From the NCBI RefSeq assembly GCF_000702305.1, contig NZ_JNLC01000010.1, forward strand, positions 248,001 through 312,000: DNA of 64,000 nucleotides. Direction: 5' to 3'. Shown in pieces: positions 18,198 to 27,720 of the stretch; position 1 is the stretch's first letter; every line of letters begins with the position of its first letter. Source of the stretch: Allobosea sp. 117 (GTDB lineage Bacteria > Pseudomonadota > Alphaproteobacteria > Rhizobiales > Xanthobacteraceae). A program made the position numbers and the translations under genes. The notes under the pieces were generated by a model. It did not search any database. It was not told the DNA's origin and saw only the letters and a program-made list of their open reading frames with translations.

Positions 18198-19825
18198 TGC
18201 GAAACCGCCCCGGCCGGCGTCGTCTCGAGATTGAAGGCGGCGGCGAACAGCGCGCGCGTGTAGTCGGTCTTCGGCGCCTTGAAGATCTCGGCGGCCTCGC
18301 CTTCCTCCACGACCCGCCCGTTCTTCATCACCAGGATGCGCGAGGCGAGCGCGGCGACGACGCGCAGATCGTGGCTGATGAACATGTAGGTGAGACCCCT
18401 GCGCTGCTGCAGGTCGCGCAGCAGGTCGACGATCTGCGCCTGCACGATCATGTCGAGCGCGCTGGTCGGCTCGTCCAGCACGATGAAGGAGGGCTCCAGC
18501 GCCACCGCGCGGGCGATGGCGACGCGCTGGCGCTGGCCGCCGGAGAATTCGTGCGGATAGCGGTGCGCGCTCGCCGGATCGAGCCCGACATCGACGAGCG
18601 CCGCCGTCACCTTTGCCTCGCGCTCGGCCGCGGAGAGATGCGGCTGGTGCACGCGCAGCCCTTCGCCGACGACGTCCATGATCGACATGCGCGGGGAGAG
18701 CGAGCCGAACGGGTCCTGAAACACCACCTGCATCTCGCTGCGCTGCGGGCGCATCGCCTTGAAGCCGAGCCCATCCACCGGCTTGCCCATGAAGATGATC
18801 GGCCCCTCGCTCGATATGAGGCGCAGCAAGGCGAGGCCGAGCGTGGTCTTGCCCGAGCCCGACTCGCCGACCACGCCGAGCGTCTCGCCGCGCCGGATCC
18901 CGACCGACACGCCGTCCACCGCCTTGATGTGGCCGACCACCCGGCGCAGCACGCCGCGCTTGATCGGGAACCACACCTTGAGGTCCTTGGATTCGATCAC
19001 CACCGGCTGGTCCGGCCGGGCGGGGGCGGGGTTGCCCTTGGGCTGGGCGGCGATCAGCTCGCGCGTATAGGGATGCTGCGGCGCGCCGAACACCTCGCCG
19101 ACCGTGCCCTGCTCGACGATGCGCCCGTGGTTCATCACGCAGACCCGATCGGCGATCTTGCGCACGATGCCGAGATCATGGGTGATGAACAGCATGGTCA
19201 TGCCGAGCCGGGCCTGCAGCTCCTTCAAGAGCTTGAGGATCTGTGCCTGCACGGTGACGTCGAGCGCGGTGGTCGGCTCGTCGGCGATCAGCAGCTGCGG
19301 CTCGTTGGCGAGCGCCATGGCGATCATCACGCGCTGGCGCTGGCCGCCGGAGAGCTGGTGCGGGTAGCTGGCGAGCCGGGTCTCGGGCTCGGGGATGCCG
19401 ACCTCGGCGAGCAGCTCGATCACCCTTTTGCGCGCCGGCGCGCCGGTAATGCCGCGATGCAGGCTCAAGATCTCGGCGACCTGCTGCTCCACCGTGTGCA
19501 GCGGGTTGAGCGAGGTCATCGGCTCCTGGAACACCATGGTGATGTCGTTGCCGCGCACCTTGCGCAACTGCGGCTCGCTCATGGCGGTGAGGTCCGCGCC
19601 CTTGAACAGCACCCGTCCGGAGGGGTGCGAGGCCGGCGGATAGGGCAGCAGCTTCAGCACAGAGAGGGCGGTGACCGACTTGCCCGAGCCGGACTCGCCG
19701 ACCAGCGCCATGGTCTCCCCGCGCCGCACGTCGAAGGAGACGTGGTCCACCGCGACCGTCGTCCGATCGCCCTGGGTGAAAGCGACGGACAGGTCCTGGA
19801 CCGAGAGGAGGGGGGCGTCCGTCAT
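18194..19825 (-). CDS. yejF: Double ATP-binding subunit of a peptide ABC transporter (YejF-like)
   Basis: 543-residue fusion of two ABC ATPase domains that powers oligopeptide uptake at the inner membrane. Each half has Walker A (GESGSGKS near residue 43; GESGSGKT near 330), a signature ([18 protein letters not shown]), and Walker B followed by DEPT. Both halves carry the OppD/OppF-type extension ([22 protein letters not shown]). Fusion in one chain is how YejF of the microcin C/peptide transporter is built. ATG 19825 follows GGTGAG; a GTG at 19834 that overlaps the permease stop is the alternative start. Confidence 0.92.
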   Translation of the reverse strand: MTDAPLLSVQDLSVAFTQGDRTTVAVDHVSFDVRRGETMALVGESGSGKSVTALSVLKLLPYPPASHPSGRVLFKGADLTAMSEPQLRKVRGNDITMVFQEPMTSLNPLHTVEQQVAEILSLHRGITGAPARKRVIELLAEVGIPEPETRLASYPHQLSGGQRQRVMIAMALANEPQLLIADEPTTALDVTVQAQILKLLKELQARLGMTMLFITHDLGIVRKIADRVCVMNHGRIVEQGTVGEVFGAPQHPYTRELIAAQPKGNPAPARPDQPVVIESKDLKVWFPIKRGVLRRVVGHIKAVDGVSVGIRRGETLGVVGESGSGKTTLGLALLRLISSEGPIIFMGKPVDGLGFKAMRPQRSEMQVVFQDPFGSLSPRMSIMDVVGEGLRVHQPHLSAAEREAKVTAALVDVGLDPASAHRYPHEFSGGQRQRVAIARAVALEPSFIVLDEPTSALDMIVQAQIVDLLRDLQQRRGLTYMFISHDLRVVAALASRILVMKNGRVVEEGEAAEIFKAPKTDYTRALFAAAFNLETTPAGAVSQ

Positions 19826-19830
19826 TGTGC

Positions 19831-20970
19831 TCACCGGAACGTCTTGCGCGGGTCGAAGGCGTCGCGCACGGCTTCGCCGATGAAGATGAGCAGGCTCAGC
19901 ATGATGGCGACGGTGAAGAAGCCGGTCAGTCCGAGCCAGGGCGCCTGGATGTTGGCTTTGCCTTGAGCCAGCAACTCGCCGAGCGAGGGCGAGCCGGGCG
20001 GCAGGCCGAAGCCGAGGAAGTCCAGCGCCGTCAGCGTCATCACCGATGAGGAGACGATGAAGGGCAGCATGGTCAGCGTCGCCACCATCGCGTTGGGCAG
20101 CATGTGCCGCCACATGATCACCGGGTTGGAGACGCCGAGGGCGCGGGCCGCCTGCACATATTCGAAGTTGCGCGCGCGCAGGAACTCGGCGCGCACCAGC
20201 CCGACCAGCGACACCCAGGAGAACAGCAGCAAGATGCCGAGCAGCACCCAGAAGCCCGGCACCAGCACCGAGGAGATGATCAGCAGCAGATAGAGTGCCG
20301 GGATCGAGGTCCAGATCTCGATGAAGCGCTGGAAGATCAGGTCCGTCCACCCACCGAAATAGCCCTGCACCGCGCCGGCCGCGACGCCCACGACGGACGA
20401 GATGACAGTGAGGATCAGGCCGAACAGCACCGAGATGCGGAAGCCGTAGATGAGGCGGGCCAGCACGTCGCGCCCCTGGTCGTCGGTGCCGAGCCAGTTC
20501 CATTCGAGTGCGGCGCAGCCCGTCCCGCCCTTCTTCTCGGCAACCGGCTGGCACTGCGCGTCGGTGAGCATCCAGGTCGGCGGCGAGGGAGCCGGGGTGG
20601 GCAGGTCGAGATTGTGCGTGTCGTAGCTGTAGCGGATCGGCGGCCAGATCATCCAGCCGCCCGACTCAGTGATCAGCTTCTGCAGATAGGGATCGCGATA
20701 GTCCGCCTCGGTCTCGAAGTCGCCGCCGAAGGTGGTCTCGGGATAGCTGACCAGCCCCGGCCAGTAGTAGCCACCGTCATATTTGACGAGGAAGGGCTTG
20801 TCGTTGGCGATGAACTCGGCGCCGAGGCTGAGCACGAAGAGCACAAGGAAGATCCAGAAGCTCCAATAGCCGCGCCGGTTGTGCCGGAAATTGGCGAGCC
20901 GGCGCGCATTGATCGGCGACAGGCCGGAGGGTCGTACGTCGAGCGTCGCGGTGGGCAGCGGAGCCTCCAC
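19831..20970 (-). CDS. yejE: Peptide ABC transporter permease (YejE-like)
   Basis: 379-residue inner-membrane permease of the OppC class. One N-terminal membrane span (about 33-52) is followed by a large periplasmic loop, then five spans in the BPD_transp_1 domain from about residue 175. LGTDDQGRDVLARLIYG is the standard entry to the domain, and the EAA loop (EYVQAARALGVSNPVIMWRHMLPN) contacts the ATPase. The long periplasmic loop with GGDFETEADYRDPYLQKLI is characteristic of YejE. GTG 20970 directly abuts the yejB stop codon. Confidence 0.9.
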   Translation of the reverse strand: MEAPLPTATLDVRPSGLSPINARRLANFRHNRRGYWSFWIFLVLFVLSLGAEFIANDKPFLVKYDGGYYWPGLVSYPETTFGGDFETEADYRDPYLQKLITESGGWMIWPPIRYSYDTHNLDLPTPAPSPPTWMLTDAQCQPVAEKKGGTGCAALEWNWLGTDDQGRDVLARLIYGFRISVLFGLILTVISSVVGVAAGAVQGYFGGWTDLIFQRFIEIWTSIPALYLLLIISSVLVPGFWVLLGILLLFSWVSLVGLVRAEFLRARNFEYVQAARALGVSNPVIMWRHMLPNAMVATLTMLPFIVSSSVMTLTALDFLGFGLPPGSPSLGELLAQGKANIQAPWLGLTGFFTVAIMLSLLIFIGEAVRDAFDPRKTFR

Positions 20971-22077
20971 TCACACCTCCCGCGTCTCGAAGTCGATGCG
21001 CGGATCGACCCAGGTGTAGGTGAGGTCGGAGATGAGGTTCACCACGAGGCCGACCAGCGAGAATACGTAGAGCGTGCCGAACACCACCGGATAGTCGCGG
21101 TTGAGCACGCTCTCGAAGCCGAGCAGGCCGAGCCCGTCGAGCGAGAAGATGGTCTCGATCAGCAGCGAGCCGCCGAAGAAGGCGCCGACGAAGGCGCCCG
21201 GGAAGCCGGCGATGATGATCAGCATCGCGTTGCGGAACACGTGCCGGTAGAGCACCGCGTTCTCCGACAGCCCCTTCATCCGCGCGGTGACGACATACTG
21301 CTTCCTGATCTCGTCGAGGAACGAGTTCTTGGTCAGCAGCGCCATGGTGGCGAAGGCGCCGAGCGCCATCGAGGTGATCGGCAGCACCAGATGCCAGAAA
21401 TAGTCGAGGATGCGCGCCGGCCAGGACATCTGCGCCCAGTTGTCGGAGGTCAGCCCGCGCAAGGGGAACCAGTCGAGGAAGGAGCCGCCGGCGAACAGCA
21501 CGATCAATAGGATGGCGAACAGGAAGCCCGGCACCGCATAGCCGACGATGATCACCGCCGAGGTCCACATGTCGAAGCGCGAGCCGTCGCGCATTGCCTT
21601 GGCGATGCCGAGCGGGATGGAGATCATGTAGGTGATCAGCATCATCCACAGGCCAAGCGAGATCGACACCGGCATCTTCTCGATGATGAGGTCGACCACC
21701 GAGATGTCGCGGAAATAGGAGCGGCCGAAGTCGAACCGCGCATAGTTCCACATCATCAGCAGGAAGCGCTCATGCGCCGGCTTGTCGAAGCCGAACTGGC
21801 GCTCCAGCTCCTCGATGAACTTCGGGTCGAGCCCCTGCGCGCCGCGATATTTGGAGGCGGTGGGGTCGCCGCGCGGCGCGCCCTGCTGCATGCCGCCGAA
21901 GTCGCCGCCCGATCCGGAGATGCGCGCCGTCGCATCGGTGCCCTCGCCGGTGAGCTGGGCGATCACCCGCTCCACCGGGCCGCCGGGGGCGAACTGCACG
22001 ACGACGAAGGATATGAGCATGATGCCGATCACGGTCGGCACCATCAGCAGCAGGCGTCGGACGATATAAGCGAGCAT
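20971..22077 (-). CDS. yejB: Peptide ABC transporter permease (YejB-like)
   Basis: 368-residue permease of the OppB class. An N-terminal span (YIVRRLLLMVPTVIGIMLISF) is followed by a periplasmic segment longer than in OppB and carrying GGDFGGMQQGAPRGDPTASKYRG, a YejB feature; then five more spans. The EAA loop is QYVVTARMKGLSENAVLYRHVFRNA and the domain ends LTYTWVDPRIDFE. It forms the channel with YejE. The gap to the upstream binding-protein gene is 95 bases, the largest in this operon, and could hold a processing or attenuation site. Confidence 0.9.
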   Translation of the reverse strand: MLAYIVRRLLLMVPTVIGIMLISFVVVQFAPGGPVERVIAQLTGEGTDATARISGSGGDFGGMQQGAPRGDPTASKYRGAQGLDPKFIEELERQFGFDKPAHERFLLMMWNYARFDFGRSYFRDISVVDLIIEKMPVSISLGLWMMLITYMISIPLGIAKAMRDGSRFDMWTSAVIIVGYAVPGFLFAILLIVLFAGGSFLDWFPLRGLTSDNWAQMSWPARILDYFWHLVLPITSMALGAFATMALLTKNSFLDEIRKQYVVTARMKGLSENAVLYRHVFRNAMLIIIAGFPGAFVGAFFGGSLLIETIFSLDGLGLLGFESVLNRDYPVVFGTLYVFSLVGLVVNLISDLTYTWVDPRIDFETREV

Positions 22078-22172
22078 TCGGTCGGGCTTCCTCCCGAGGA
22101 GGTGACAAGGTGGCGGTGCCGGGCTGCGCCGTCAACTTAACGAGTGGTCAGGTCCAAACCGGTCGCCCGCCG

Positions 22173-24041
22173 TCACGTTCCCCTCGCCCACCAGGTGAGC
22201 GGTATGGCGCGGTCGTAGCGCGGCGCCGGCGCCTTGGGACGCTCGAACACATCCCAATAGGCGATGCGATGCGCGCCCGAATACCATTGCGGCACCCAGT
22301 AGCGCCCGGCGCGCAGCACCCGGTCGAGCACGCGGCAGGCGGTGCGCAGCTCGTCGCGGCTGCCCGCCGCGATCACCTCCTCGATCAGCGTGTCGACCGC
22401 CGGGCTCGCAATGCCGGAGAGGTTGTTCGAGCCGGGCGTGCGGGCGGCGCGCGAGCCGAAGAAGGCGCGCAGCGATTCGCCGGGCACCGTCGAGACCGAG
22501 AAGCGCCGCACCGTCGCGTCGAAATCGAAGTCGTTCAGCCGGCGCTGATATTGCGGCGGGTCGACGAGGCGGAACGAGGCGTCGATGCCGAGCACCTTCA
22601 GGTTCTTGATGAAAGGAGCGGTGTGCCGTTCGAGGCTGCCCTCGTCGTCGAGGAACTCGATGGTGAAGCGCTGGCCCTTGGCGTTGACGAGGCTACCGTC
22701 CTTGATCGTCCAGCCGGCCTCGCGCAGCAGCGCCGCCGCCTTGCGCAGCAGGGTGCGGTCCTGTCCCGAGCCGTCCGAGGCCGGCGGCGACCACGGCTCG
22801 CCCGTCAGCTCAGCCAGCGTCTCGGGGGTGAGGCGGCCCTTGATGCGTTCGATCAGCGCCAGCTCCTCGGGACCCGGGGGGCCTTCAGCCTTGAGATCGG
22901 AATTCTCGAAGAACGAGGTCGTCCGCTTATAGGCGTCGAACATCAGGTTCTTGTTGGTCCACTCGAAGTCGAAGGCGCAGGAGAGCGCCTCGCGCACGCG
23001 CGGATCGGAAAATTGCGGGCGGCGGATGTTGAGGAACCAGCCCTGCGCGCCGGAGGGATTGTCGTCCGGCGTGATCTCCTGCTTCACCCGGCCGTCCTTC
23101 AGCGCCGGGAAGTCGTACTGGGTCGCCCAGGTGCGCGAGGTGAACTCCTCGCGGAACAGATAGGTCCTGGCCTTGAACCCCTCGAAGCCGACCTCGCGGT
23201 CGCGGAAATATTCGAAGCGCACCACGTCGAAATTGTTGGTGCCGCGGTTCACCGGCAGGTCGGCGCCCCAATAGTCCGGCACCCGCTCATAGGCGATGTA
23301 GCGCCCCACCTCGAAGCGGCCGATCTTGTAGGGTCCCGAGCCGAGCGGCGGATCGAGCGAGCTCTCGTCGAAGGGCTTGGCCGTGTAATAGGCCTTGGAG
23401 AAGATCGGCAGCGACGCCGCGAACAGCGGCACGTCGCGCGCCCGCTTGGCGGCGAAGCGCAGCACCACCGCGTCCTCGCCCTCGGCGGTCACGCTGGTCA
23501 TGTCGCGCAGATTCTGCGCGATGATCGGGTGGCCCTTGAGCTTGAGCATCAGCAGGCTGAAGGCGACGTCGGCGCTGGTGAGCTTCGAGCCGTCGTGGAA
23601 GCGCGCCTCCGGCCGCAGCCTGAAGCGGTAGAGCGTGCCGTCCTCGGAGACCGCGACGCTCTTCGCGACGAGCCCGTAGACCGCGTCCGGCTCGTCGAAG
23701 GCGCGCGTCATCAGCGCGTCGAAGATCAGGTCGACGCCCTGCGCGCCGTCTCCCTTCAATATGTAGCCGTTCAGCGAGTTGAAGGTCTGGAACGACTGGT
23801 TGTAGGCGGCGGTGGGGCCGATCTGCGAGAAGTCGCCGCCCTTCGGCGCCTGTGGGTCGACATAGTCGAAATGCGGGAAGTCGGCCGGATATTTGAGGTC
23901 GCCGAAGGTCGAGAGGCCATGGCGCTCCGGCCCGGTCGGCGGCGCCGGCGTCTGCGCGAAGGGCCGGCGCGGCAGCAAAGCGAGGCCGCCGGCACCGGCG
24001 GCGAGGGCGAGCAGGGTCCGCCGGGTGGTCGCGAAGCTCAC
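22173..24041 (-). CDS. yejA: Periplasmic peptide-binding protein, second copy (YejA-like)
   Basis: 622-residue solute-binding protein (SBP family 5) that delivers peptides to YejBE. Its N-terminus TTRRTLLALAAGAGGLALLP is a twin-arginine-like export signal. Mature landmarks are HGLSTFGDLKYPADFPHFDYVDP..APKGG, the FNSLNGYILKG loop and the late WWARGT terminus. It is a clear paralogue of the product of the preceding gene (same opening block, same PDYWGADLPVNRG.NNFD segment). GTG 24041 overlaps the stop of that gene as GTGA, which argues for coupled translation. Which ligands separate the two binding proteins is unknown. Confidence 0.9.
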   Translation of the reverse strand: MSFATTRRTLLALAAGAGGLALLPRRPFAQTPAPPTGPERHGLSTFGDLKYPADFPHFDYVDPQAPKGGDFSQIGPTAAYNQSFQTFNSLNGYILKGDGAQGVDLIFDALMTRAFDEPDAVYGLVAKSVAVSEDGTLYRFRLRPEARFHDGSKLTSADVAFSLLMLKLKGHPIIAQNLRDMTSVTAEGEDAVVLRFAAKRARDVPLFAASLPIFSKAYYTAKPFDESSLDPPLGSGPYKIGRFEVGRYIAYERVPDYWGADLPVNRGTNNFDVVRFEYFRDREVGFEGFKARTYLFREEFTSRTWATQYDFPALKDGRVKQEITPDDNPSGAQGWFLNIRRPQFSDPRVREALSCAFDFEWTNKNLMFDAYKRTTSFFENSDLKAEGPPGPEELALIERIKGRLTPETLAELTGEPWSPPASDGSGQDRTLLRKAAALLREAGWTIKDGSLVNAKGQRFTIEFLDDEGSLERHTAPFIKNLKVLGIDASFRLVDPPQYQRRLNDFDFDATVRRFSVSTVPGESLRAFFGSRAARTPGSNNLSGIASPAVDTLIEEVIAAGSRDELRTACRVLDRVLRAGRYWVPQWYSGAHRIAYWDVFERPKAPAPRYDRAIPLTWWARGT

Positions 24042-25963
24042 GGCGCCTTCCCCGTGGCGCCGGCCTTCTCCGCATCCCACCACCAGATGGTGGGGAAGGA
24101 GCCGATCCCGTATTCGGGGAGCTTGTCGGGATGGCCGAAGCGGTTCCAGCGCGCGGTGCGGATGTTGGGGTAGTTCCAGCTCGGCACCACATAGTCGTGG
24201 GCGAGCAGCACGCGGTCGAGCGCCCGTGTGGCGGCGACGAGGTCCTCGCGGTTCTTGGCGTAGATCACCTTCTCGATCAGCGCGTCGATGCCGGGGTCCT
24301 TGATGCCCGCGTAGTTGGCCGAGCCCTCGCGGTCGGCGGCTTCCGAGCCCCAGAAGTTGCGCTGCTCGTTGCCCGGCGAGAGCGACTGCCCCCAGCCGGT
24401 GATGATGATGTCGAAGTCGCGCCCGCGTACGCGGTTGATGTATTGCGAGGTGTCGACCTGGCGCACGTTCACGGTGATGCCGAGCCGCTCCAGCGTCGGC
24501 TTGTAGAACAGCACCACGCGCTCGAAGGCCGGGTTGGCGATCAGGAACTCGATGGTGAAGGGCTCGCCCTTGGCGTTGACCAGCTTACCGCCCTTCACCT
24601 CGTAGCCCGCTTCCTTGAGGAGCCGCGCCGCCTCGCGCAGATTGGCGCGGCGCACGTCCTCGCCGCCGTCCGGCGGATTGGCATAAGCGGTGGTGAAGAC
24701 GCTGGCGGGCACCTTGTCCTTCACACTCTCCAGAATCTCGAGCTCGCGGCCTTGTGGCAGGCCGGAGGAGGCGAGCTCGGTGTTCTGGAAGTAGCTCGCC
24801 GTGCGCTTGTACTGGCCGAAGAACAGCGTGCGGTTCATGCCATCGAAGTCGAGCGCGTAGTTCAGTGCGCGGCGCACCCGCTGGTCCTGGAACTTCTCGC
24901 GCCGCAGATTCGGGATGAAGGCCTGCATCGAGCCGGAGACGCGGTTGGCGAACTCCTCCAGCACCACCTTGCCCTGCTTGACCGCCGGGAAGTCGTAGGC
25001 GGTCGCCCAGTTCTTGGCCGAGGTCTCGACGCGATAGTCGTACTGGTCGCCCTTGAAGGCCTCGAGCTCGACCGTCTCGTCGCGGAAATACTCGTAGCGC
25101 TGCTCGTCGAAATTGTCGGTGCCGACATGCACCGGCAGGTCCTTGCCCCAGTAGTCCGGCACCCGCTCATAGGAGATGGAGCGGCCCGGCACCACCTGCT
25201 TGATCCGGTAGGCGCCCGAGCCGAGCGGCGGCTCCAGCGTGCCCTGGCCGACGTCGCGCGGCTTGCCGGATGGGTCGGTGCCGGTCCACCAGTGCTTCGG
25301 CATCACCCGCACCTGCCCGACGATCTGCGGCAGCTCGCGATTGCCCGACTGGTCGAAGGTGAAGGTCACCTCGCGCTCGCCGGTCTTCTCGGCCTTCTTC
25401 ACATGGCTGTAGTAATAGGCCTGCTGCGGGCTGTTCTTGATCAGCGTCTCGAACGACCAGACGACGTCGTCGGCGGTGATCGGCTGGCCGTCGTGCCATT
25501 TCGCCTCCGGGCGCAGCCGGTAGGTGACGGAGGAGAAGTCCGCCGGATAGCGCACGGCCTCCGCGATCAGCCCGTATTCGCTCGCCACCTCGTCCTGCGA
25601 CGCGCTCATCAGCGTGTCGTAGATCAGGCCGAGTCCGTCGGCCGGATTGCCGCGCGGGATGGTGTCGTTGAGCGAATCGAACGTTCCGGTGGAGGAGAGC
25701 CGCAGCAGCCCGCCCTTCGGCGCGTTCGGGTTCACATAGTCGAAATGTTTGAAGTCCGGCGGGTATTTGAGCTCGCCGAGCAGCGACAGCCCATGGCGCC
25801 ATTCGCCGGCGGCAGCCCCGCCCGGCGCCTCGCTCTGCGCCAGCGCCGGGGCGAGGGGAGCGGCGAGCGCCAGAGCGAGGATCACGCCGGCCAGCGTGCG
25901 CCGGCCGCGCGGGCTTCGGGCCGTGACGACCGGGGCGCCTCGGTGGGCGTGGCGGCTGCTCAT
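24038..25963 (-). CDS. yejA: Periplasmic peptide-binding protein, first copy (YejA-like)
   Basis: 641-residue SBP family 5 protein and first gene of the operon. The signal region has a basic start (ARSPRGRRTL) and a hydrophobic core AGVILALALAAPLAPALAQ. Then come HGLSLLGELKYPPDFKHFDYVNP, GTDNFDEQRYEYFRDETVELEAFK and a WNRFGHPDKLPEYGIG-type C-terminus seen in YejA proteins, which bind short or unusual peptides such as microcin C. ATG 25963 is chosen over an upstream TTG/GTG because the signal peptide begins here. Confidence 0.9.
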   Translation of the reverse strand: MSSRHAHRGAPVVTARSPRGRRTLAGVILALALAAPLAPALAQSEAPGGAAAGEWRHGLSLLGELKYPPDFKHFDYVNPNAPKGGLLRLSSTGTFDSLNDTIPRGNPADGLGLIYDTLMSASQDEVASEYGLIAEAVRYPADFSSVTYRLRPEAKWHDGQPITADDVVWSFETLIKNSPQQAYYYSHVKKAEKTGEREVTFTFDQSGNRELPQIVGQVRVMPKHWWTGTDPSGKPRDVGQGTLEPPLGSGAYRIKQVVPGRSISYERVPDYWGKDLPVHVGTDNFDEQRYEYFRDETVELEAFKGDQYDYRVETSAKNWATAYDFPAVKQGKVVLEEFANRVSGSMQAFIPNLRREKFQDQRVRRALNYALDFDGMNRTLFFGQYKRTASYFQNTELASSGLPQGRELEILESVKDKVPASVFTTAYANPPDGGEDVRRANLREAARLLKEAGYEVKGGKLVNAKGEPFTIEFLIANPAFERVVLFYKPTLERLGITVNVRQVDTSQYINRVRGRDFDIIITGWGQSLSPGNEQRNFWGSEAADREGSANYAGIKDPGIDALIEKVIYAKNREDLVAATRALDRVLLAHDYVVPSWNYPNIRTARWNRFGHPDKLPEYGIGSFPTIWWWDAEKAGATGKAP

Positions 25964-26047
25964 GCGGCATGCATCCTTGCGTTCGGTGGAGGCGGCACGC
26001 CGACGCGGCCCCCTCGCGGGCATTATGGCGCTTTACCTTCGGAAAAG

Positions 26048-26079
26048 AATAAGGCCGGGGCGCGAAGCGCCACCGGCCT
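26048..26079 (-). terminator. Intrinsic terminator of the cytochrome c gene
   Basis: On the minus strand AGGCCGG-t-GGCGC (26079-26067) pairs with GCGCC-CCGGCCT (26063-26052) around a 3-base loop, followed by TATTCTTTT. It lies 54 bases beyond the cytochrome stop and upstream of the yej operon, insulating the two. Confidence 0.75.
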
Positions 26080-26132
26080 GACGTGATCGTGAAACCTTGC
26101 CGCCGCATTATGGCGGCCGCGCTCCGGTCCGC

Positions 26133-26756
26133 TCAGGGGGCCGGCTTCGGCGCCTCGGCCGGCGGCGCACCAGCGGCCGGGGCCTCGCCGCCCGCGGGCG
26201 CGGCGCCGGGCTGCGGCAGCGGCTGCGGGCTGTGCGACAGCGTGTTCAGATAGACCAGCAGGTCGGCGCGGTCAGTTTCCTTGGCCAGGCCGGCGAAGCC
26301 CATGGCGGTGCCGGGGATGTCGGCCTTCGGGTTCTTGATGAAGTCGCTGAGGTCCTGGAAGGTCCAGGTGCCGCCATGCGCCTTCATCGCCGCCGAATAG
26401 GCGAAGCCCGGCGCGCTGGCAACTGCACGGCCGACGATGCCGTAGAGATCCGGGCCGACCTTGGCTCCAGCGCCCTCCTGGAAGTTGTGGCAGGCGGCGC
26501 ACTTCTTGGCGACCGCCTCGCCCTTCTCGGCGCTGGCCTTGCCGAGCAGGTCGGCGATCGGCACGTCGGCGGCGGGCGCCTGCGCCTCACCGCCGCTAGC
26601 CGCTTCCTTCACCGCGATCTCGAAGCCGGGCTTGGCGGGCGGATTCTGGTGGAACAGCGCCTCGGCGAAAATGCTCAGACCGAGCGTGAAGGTGAGCGTG
26701 CCAAGGACCGCTCCCGCGATCTTGTTCACCTCGAAACTGTCCATCCGAACGGCCAT
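26133..26756 (-). CDS. Membrane-anchored class I cytochrome c (CycM-like)
   Basis: 207-residue c-type cytochrome held in the inner membrane by an uncleaved N-terminal helix (about residues 12-34, IAGAVLGTLTFTLGLSIFAEALF). The heme site is Cys86-Ala-Ala-Cys89-His90, with Met152 (GTAMGFAG) as sixth ligand and GPDLYGIVGR between them, as in mitochondrial-type cytochrome c2/c552. It would pass electrons from the bc1 complex to an aa3 oxidase, as CycM does in rhizobia. Residues 176-207 are an Ala/Pro-rich tail of unclear use. ATG 26756 gives MAVRMDSFEVNKI; Met5 is the alternative. Confidence 0.9.
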   Translation of the reverse strand: MAVRMDSFEVNKIAGAVLGTLTFTLGLSIFAEALFHQNPPAKPGFEIAVKEAASGGEAQAPAADVPIADLLGKASAEKGEAVAKKCAACHNFQEGAGAKVGPDLYGIVGRAVASAPGFAYSAAMKAHGGTWTFQDLSDFIKNPKADIPGTAMGFAGLAKETDRADLLVYLNTLSHSPQPLPQPGAAPAGGEAPAAGAPPAEAPKPAP

Positions 26757-26865
26757 CGAAAATCGGCTCCCTCGATTCAGTGCGGCGCAGGCGCCCGGCA
26801 CGCCCGCGTGCAAATGCTAGCAGCCCTCCGGCAGGGCCGCCAACGGCGCGCGGGAACTAATCATT

Positions 26866-26893
26866 TTGACGGTTGGCGTGCAACCCGTATAAG
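26866..26893 (+). promoter_or_regulatory. Sigma-70-type promoter for kdsB-pheA
   Basis: TTGACG (26866-26871), 16-base spacer, TATAAG (26888-26893): five of six matches at each box. The predicted start site near 26900 leaves a leader of about 68 bases before kdsB. Confidence 0.7.
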
Positions 26894-26967
26894 CCGGCCG
26901 CGGATGCTACGTTTCGCCCCGGCGCGGTGCTGCGGCGTCCGCACGAAGGCTGCAAGACGGCAGGCAA

Positions 26968-27720
26968 ATGCCCATCGACGACACGCTTATACTTGTTCCG
27001 GCGCGGATGAGCTCGACGCGTCTTCCCGGAAAGCCCCTCGCCGATGTCGGCGGCCGCCCGATGATCGTGGAAGTGGCGCGGCGTTCGGCCGCGGCCGGCA
27101 TCGGCCGCGTGGTGGTGGCGACCGACGACGAAGGCGTTCGCGCGGCCGTGGCCGCGGCGGGATTCGACGTGGTGATGACACGGGCCGACCACCCCTCCGG
27201 CTCCGACCGCATCTTCGAGGCGCTGAACGTGGTCGATCCGGACCGCCGCGCGCGCCATGTGGTGAACGTTCAGGGCGACCTGCCGACCATCGACCCGGCG
27301 CTGATTCGCGCCAGCCTCGCTCTCCTCGACGACCCCCTCGTCGACATCGGCACGCTGGCCGCGCAGATCGTCGTCGAGGCCGAGCGCACCAATCCGAACG
27401 TGGTCAAGGCGGTGGGCAGCCCGATCACGCCGCGCCGCCTGCGCGCGCTCTACTTCACCCGCGCCACCGCCCCCTACGGCGAGGGGCCGCTCTACCATCA
27501 CATCGGCCTCTACGCCTATCGCCGCGCCGCGCTGGAGCGCTTCGTCGGGCTGCCGCCGTCCGCGCTGGAGCAGCGCGAGAAGCTGGAGCAGTTGCGCGCG
27601 CTGGAGGCCGGCATGCGCATCGATGTCGCGGTGGTGGACACCGTGCCGCTCGGCGTCGATACCCCGCACGATCTTGAGAAGGCGCGGGCGATGCTCGCGC
27701 GTGAGGAAGGCAAGTCCTGA
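26968..27720 (+). CDS. kdsB: 3-deoxy-manno-octulosonate cytidylyltransferase
   Basis: 250-residue CMP-KDO synthetase: CTP + KDO gives CMP-KDO, the activated sugar for the lipopolysaccharide inner core. The N-terminal nucleotide-binding signature [20 protein letters not shown] is diagnostic, followed by [24 protein letters not shown] and [10 protein letters not shown] (metal-binding Asp). [36 protein letters not shown] is the conserved lid and dimer segment. The stop codon overlaps the pheA start by one base (TGATG), so the two genes are one transcriptional unit from the promoter at 26866. Confidence 0.95.
   Translation: MPIDDTLILVPARMSSTRLPGKPLADVGGRPMIVEVARRSAAAGIGRVVVATDDEGVRAAVAAAGFDVVMTRADHPSGSDRIFEALNVVDPDRRARHVVNVQGDLPTIDPALIRASLALLDDPLVDIGTLAAQIVVEAERTNPNVVKAVGSPITPRRLRALYFTRATAPYGEGPLYHHIGLYAYRRAALERFVGLPPSALEQREKLEQLRALEAGMRIDVAVVDTVPLGVDTPHDLEKARAMLAREEGKS

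Noticed and set aside
18371-19966. 531-codon plus-strand frame opposite the double ATPase gene
   Set aside because: The minus strand has two complete sets of Walker motifs; the plus frame has no recognisable feature.
22110-26086. Two long plus-strand frames (22110-24173 and 24131-26086)
   Set aside because: They mirror the two peptide-binding-protein genes and encode low-complexity Arg/Glu/Val-rich chains; the minus strand carries signal peptides and family motifs.
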